From NCBI GenBank assembly GCA_027575805.1, contig JANBPU010000451.1, forward strand, positions 1 through 10,701: a stretch of 10,701 bases of DNA. The letters run 5' to 3'. Of this stretch, positions 7,954 to 10,701 are shown in pieces. Both the position numbers and the translations under genes were made by a program. This stretch comes from Mycoemilia scoparia (taxonomy: Eukaryota; Kickxellomycota; Kickxellomycetes; Kickxellales; Kickxellaceae). The number at the start of each line of letters is the position of its first letter. The first letter of the stretch is position 1. The notes beneath the pieces were generated by a model. It saw only the letters and a program-made list of their open reading frames with translations, made no database searches and was not told the origin of the DNA.

Positions 7954-8134
7954 TATGTTAAATTTGAATATACTAATTTATGAAATTTTATTAAAATCCT
8001 ACCAAAAGAAGGTGAAATAATAGTTTTTTTCATGGTCCATTCTTGCTTTAGTTGAATATTCCTTTTAATACTATTATCAATACGTAATTAGGTATATACT
8101 ATCATTCTAAATTTATTTACTACAAAACAATTAC

Positions 8135-8160
8135 TATTATTATTATTATTATTATTATTT
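8135..8160. repeat. (TAT)n trinucleotide microsatellite
   Basis: About eight and a half TAT units lie immediately before unit C. No coding frame uses it. Confidence 0.85.
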
Positions 8161-8167
8161 GCAGAGT

Positions 8168-8284
8168 TGAGTGATAATTTTTGAAAGGTACTCTTTGGTG
8201 GCCAACGATTATAGGGAGTAATCACAGCCAAGTGAGTTGATCACCATTTTTTGCAAATGGCTACTCTTTAAAAATAACCACCCA
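8168..8284 (-). mobile_element. Miniature inverted-repeat element, unit C
   Basis: This 117-bp unit is inverted relative to B. The left end is TGAGTGATAATTTTTGAAAG and the right end, on the minus strand, is TGGGTGGTTATTTTTAAAGA. On the minus strand the interior reads TAGCCATTTGC, then CACTTGGCTGTG, CCCTATAATCG and TTGGCCACCAAAG, in the same order as B. Its flanking dinucleotides are GT on both sides (8166-8167 and 8285-8286) rather than TA. It is the most diverged in its ends and sits 33 bp beyond the nucleoredoxin-like stop, so it is likely transcribed in that gene's 3' UTR. Confidence 0.8.
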
Positions 8285-8317
8285 GTTTGTAAATTTTACG
8301 CAATTAAAAACAAAAGC

Positions 8318-9436
8318 TTATTCAAACAACCAATTGAACGCCGAGCTGAATCCAGCAGTATTCTGCGACTGTGCTTTTTTGAAGTTTGCTATTGTCTTGT
8401 TTGGATTTTCTAGTATATCATCAAGACAATCTTTTGAATAAATAAAGCTCTTGGTACTATCTATGACAGCAAGGCTTGGCACAATTTTGATATCAAGTAG
8501 TTGTATAAGATTAGATTTGGTGTCCATCTTTTCGGCTTGAGACGCAGATATCATACCAACATTGCTTGCGGAAAGTGTTATACTGGTTGGACTCTTTCCC
8601 TGGGGATGTCCATCTGTGTTTAATGGCATTGCTGGACCAGTCGATGAAAATGCTTGACTAAGGTTATATACTCGCTTTTTTCTTGGTGGTTCAATGGCCA
8701 ACCAATTTGGTGTACTTCGTAATACTTTGAGCTGGTCTTCCAAACTCCCATCGAAAAATACACACACTATGGCGATATCCTGTTGGTACATTTCGGTAAT
8801 CTCCACTAACTGTTCTGTTATGTGCTGGTTCTTTTTGTCTTTGCAGCTTGTGAAATATACACCTATAAACCTTTCTCTGATGGATCTGAACCATGACAAG
8901 ATTGGATTTCCGGTCATATCTATTAGATTTTTGACATTGGACAAAATCGGATCCTCTTCTAAAAGCTTTATATATGTTGCTACCCTGACCTGGGGCATAC
9001 TTAGTCTTATCAGCTGCTCATAGTGTGTCATATCTGTAGAATATTCATATGCCTTTATCTGCTCCTTAGTCATTACTTTTTGCCGTCTCTTTATAAAATC
9101 ATTTTCGTTCATTTTGCCTTCATCTATAAATGTGGCCAGCCTTGGTGGTTTGGGTGGTGGTTGCGATGATTTATTTTTAGCAGCTTGCATATTATTGGTT
9201 GGTTTAAACCCGGCACCAGAACCTTTGCTGGAGTTTGTGTAGCTTTCTGAGCTTTTTCTTATAGAAAATGTAACTTCGTCCTTGACTACTGTGGAGGTGG
9301 AAGATAGTGACGATGATGTTGATAACCGGTGATTATTTTTGGAATTTTTTGCCATTGGTGTCAGCAAGTTGAGGTTTATTAATGAACCTGTGCTGGAAAG
9401 TCGGGCAGGGGTCGGTCTTGTTATTTCCTTGCTCAT
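8318..9436 (-). CDS. Nucleoredoxin-like thioredoxin-fold protein with degenerate active site
   Basis: The 372-residue frame begins at an ATG preceded by a run of A (9441-9437) and ends with TAA. Residues 1-100 are Ser/Thr/Asn-rich and basic, ending in a proline cluster PPPKPPR (93-99) that fits an SH3-ligand pattern PxxPxR. Residues about 165-350 show a thioredoxin-like fold of the nucleoredoxin/tryparedoxin type: FIGVYFTSC, then IAIVCVFFDGSLEDQ, the NWLAIEP signature (Trp245), and IKIVPSLAVID with the expected cis-Pro (Pro320). In redox-active members YF is followed by a WCxxC motif. Here only Cys198 remains and the second Cys is replaced (CKDK), so ordinary dithiol chemistry is unlikely. 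About 45 extra Ser/Thr/Pro-rich residues separate NWLAIEP from the IVPSL strand. No signal peptide or membrane segment is seen, so it is probably cytosolic or nuclear. A scaffold or sensor role is inference. Confidence 0.8.
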   Translation of the reverse strand: MSKEITRPTPARLSSTGSLINLNLLTPMAKNSKNNHRLSTSSSLSSTSTVVKDEVTFSIRKSSESYTNSSKGSGAGFKPTNNMQAAKNKSSQPPPKPPRLATFIDEGKMNENDFIKRRQKVMTKEQIKAYEYSTDMTHYEQLIRLSMPQVRVATYIKLLEEDPILSNVKNLIDMTGNPILSWFRSIRERFIGVYFTSCKDKKNQHITEQLVEITEMYQQDIAIVCVFFDGSLEDQLKVLRSTPNWLAIEPPRKKRVYNLSQAFSSTGPAMPLNTDGHPQGKSPTSITLSASNVGMISASQAEKMDTKSNLIQLLDIKIVPSLAVIDSTKSFIYSKDCLDDILENPNKTIANFKKAQSQNTAGFSSAFNWLFE

Positions 9437-9483
9437 TTTTTGTGTATAGCGTTGATATATAAAATATGATTTATAATATTGAT

Positions 9484-9506
9484 TGTGTGTGGGTGTGTGT
9501 GTGTGT
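9484..9506. repeat. GT dinucleotide microsatellite
   Basis: A nearly pure TG run with one GGG interruption, about 50 bp upstream of the nucleoredoxin-like ATG. Confidence 0.75.
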
Positions 9507-9804
9507 ATTGGAAATAAATAGAAATGATATTGGCGTATATAAGTGTGTGTTTAGCTATTATTCATTTAAAGGAAGGAAGGAGCGAGCGAAAGAAGTGTAA
9601 TTTTGGTTTAGAGATCCCACCACTTGAATATATTCACAACCAAATTGTATATTGACTTGATGCTACTTGGTACTTTCGTAGAGAAAGAAAATACATTTAC
9701 CAAATCAAATAAAACCAAAGCTACCAAGAAAAACACACTACCAAATCAGATACTAATTTATAAAGTAGCTTAGGCGCAAAATCAAAAGCATTCAAGTGTG
9801 AGAT

Positions 9805-9877
9805 GCCAAGGAAGGAATCAATGCCTTTCTAGCGATTCAAGACTTGGCTTTACCTTTGCCAAGAAAAATGCTTTTCT
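9805..9877 (+). repeat. Degenerate direct repeat with hairpin potential
   Basis: GCCAAG...ATGCCTTTCT (9805-9830) and GCCAAG...ATGCTTTTCT (9858-9877) are similar with a shorter spacer in the second copy. CTTGGC (9843-9848) pairs with the second GCCAAG (9858-9863), and AAGAAAA/TTTTCTT (9861-9867, 9872-9878) can form a second stem. It may be a decayed repeat; no RNA gene family is recognised. Confidence 0.3.
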
Positions 9878-10593
9878 TTGACAATCCTAAAAAGCTAGGA
9901 CTCTCGAACAGTCACATGCTAGCCACCCCGCCTTTCTAACATCAATTTTAATTAAGTTAAAAAGGTCCCAAGTTTTTAAACTTAGAAGCTGGGAAATTAT
10001 GAACATGTCTTTGTGGGATAATGATACTGTAATTTGACAAATTAAATAGCCACCTCTAGAACCAATACTAGAACTATTACTGGAATAAAAGTGGTATTCA
10101 GCAGAATCCTAGAATAATTTGCTAGAGGCCAACTTGGTAGCAAGAATATTTGGATGCACTAACCCGCTGACTTTTTATAGAGCATCTGCCAATTATAATA
10201 ATATATAGCTTAATAGCGATATAGGCATGTTTAGGCCAGATCTTTCAAAGTGTAGTAATTCTAATGAATACTATTACTATGACCTTTACATTGCACAACT
10301 CGACTTTATTAAATGGTAGGCATTCTGATTTATCCTTAGATTTCAAATACGCATGGATAAACCAAGGCTGAGGTTATGTATTTGTTAAGCAATATTGTGT
10401 TTCTGATATCACTGCAGAAAATAACCCAGTCGTTAACAATATTGTAGTTAAAACTTCCTTATTTTCTTCCTAATTAATGTTTTTACTATCTTTTCCTGGT
10501 TACCAGTTGAATAATAACTAAGCAAACGGCATTGGAAGTGTACAAAAGAGTATAACTATCTTGGATTACAGAGACATTGGTTTTGTTAAGGAG

Positions 10594-10701
10594 ATGCTAA
10601 ATAAATTCAAACTAGTTTGCGATCTTGAAGATGGCAACATTTTGCAGTATAAATTAGCAAATAGGCAGAAATTGTATGCAATTGTTTGTCTTGGTGTTGT
10701 C
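10594..10701 (+). CDS. Possible N-terminal fragment of a gene running off the right edge
   Basis: From the ATG at 10594 the frame is open to the window end (36 codons), starting MLNKFKLVCDLEDG and ending LYAIVCLGVV. The same frame is open for about 25 codons further upstream, back to a TAA, but has no earlier ATG, so this could also be an internal exon. The -3 base is G. No family is recognised, and a chance open frame cannot be excluded. Confidence 0.3.
   Translation, partial: MLNKFKLVCDLEDGNILQYKLANRQKLYAIVCLGVV

Larger units (their letters stand above)
7467..8317. other. Convergent intergenic region with two mini-elements
   Basis: This 851-bp stretch lies between two facing stop codons and should hold both 3' UTRs. 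It contains an AATAAA on the plus strand (7695-7700), element B, a TAT repeat, and element C, whose end lies 33 bp from the stop of the nucleoredoxin-like gene. No protein-coding frame is evident. Confidence 0.7.
9437..10593. other. Upstream and intergenic region without a clear gene
   Basis: The left part is the promoter side of the nucleoredoxin-like gene, with an AT-rich TATATAAAA-like stretch (9455-9464) and a GT microsatellite at 9484-9506. Further right are small repeats: GCCAAG followed by ATGCCTTTCT at 9805-9830 and a near copy at 9858-9877, plus a CTTGGC/GCCAAG hairpin (9843-9863) and a CCTCTAG/CTAGAGG pair (10053-10059, 10122-10128). No long open frame, tRNA or rRNA is recognised. 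Confidence 0.5.

Noticed and set aside
7838..8284. B and C as the two ends of one transposon with a gene between them
   Set aside because: The 214-bp middle has no coding capacity, and the outer flanks (TA on the left, GT on the right) do not match as a target duplication. Two separate units fit better, although a composite is not excluded.
9805..9878. A small structured RNA gene
   Set aside because: The stems are short and AT-rich, and no tRNA, snoRNA or other family signature is present. It is kept only as a repeat.
1..10701. CRISPR array, operon structure or prokaryotic regulatory sites
   Set aside because: There are no regularly spaced repeats, and the intron and gene spacing indicate a eukaryotic genome.

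Overview
The window looks like nuclear DNA of an AT-rich fungus. The evidence is three eukaryotic-style protein genes with adenine at -3 of the ATG, one short spliceosomal intron (GTGAGT...TAG), long AT-rich intergenic stretches with microsatellites, and a family of very short transposon-like elements. The proteins (PLC-like phosphodiesterase, four-pass membrane protein with Gln-rich tail, nucleoredoxin-like protein) fit a fungus. I cannot choose between an ascomycete yeast-like lineage and an early-diverging one from sequence alone.

Layout. At 1-72 (minus) there may be the start of a gene that runs off the left edge. At 342-1824 (minus) is a two-exon gene for a PI-PLC X-domain-like phosphodiesterase. 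Read without splicing it appears as two separate ORFs; a 289-nt intron joins them in frame. About 1.8 kb of AT-rich intergenic DNA (1825-3629) separates it from a divergent gene at 3630-7466 (plus). That gene encodes a 1278-residue protein with four membrane segments, two large extracellular loops each carrying a cysteine pair, and disordered tails. A convergent intergenic region (7467-8317) follows, then a minus-strand gene (8318-9436) for a thioredoxin-fold, nucleoredoxin-like protein with a degenerate active site. The rest (9437-10701) has no clear gene except a possible partial ORF at the right edge.

The most notable content is a family of miniature inverted-repeat elements, apparently non-autonomous, with four units. 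Two of them (903-989 and 992-1105) lie back to back in opposite orientation, share one TA dinucleotide, and sit inside the PLC-like gene's intron. The other two (7838-7953 and 8168-8284) form a second oppositely oriented pair between the convergent 3' ends. All share terminal repeats close to TGGGTGATTATTTTTGAAGG and an asymmetric interior core. No element-encoded transposase is present here.

The three main genes have no obvious shared pathway. Two of them (the PLC-like enzyme and the four-pass protein) probably act at the cell surface or in the secretory system. The neighbourhood looks like ordinary eukaryotic gene order rather than an operon or cluster.
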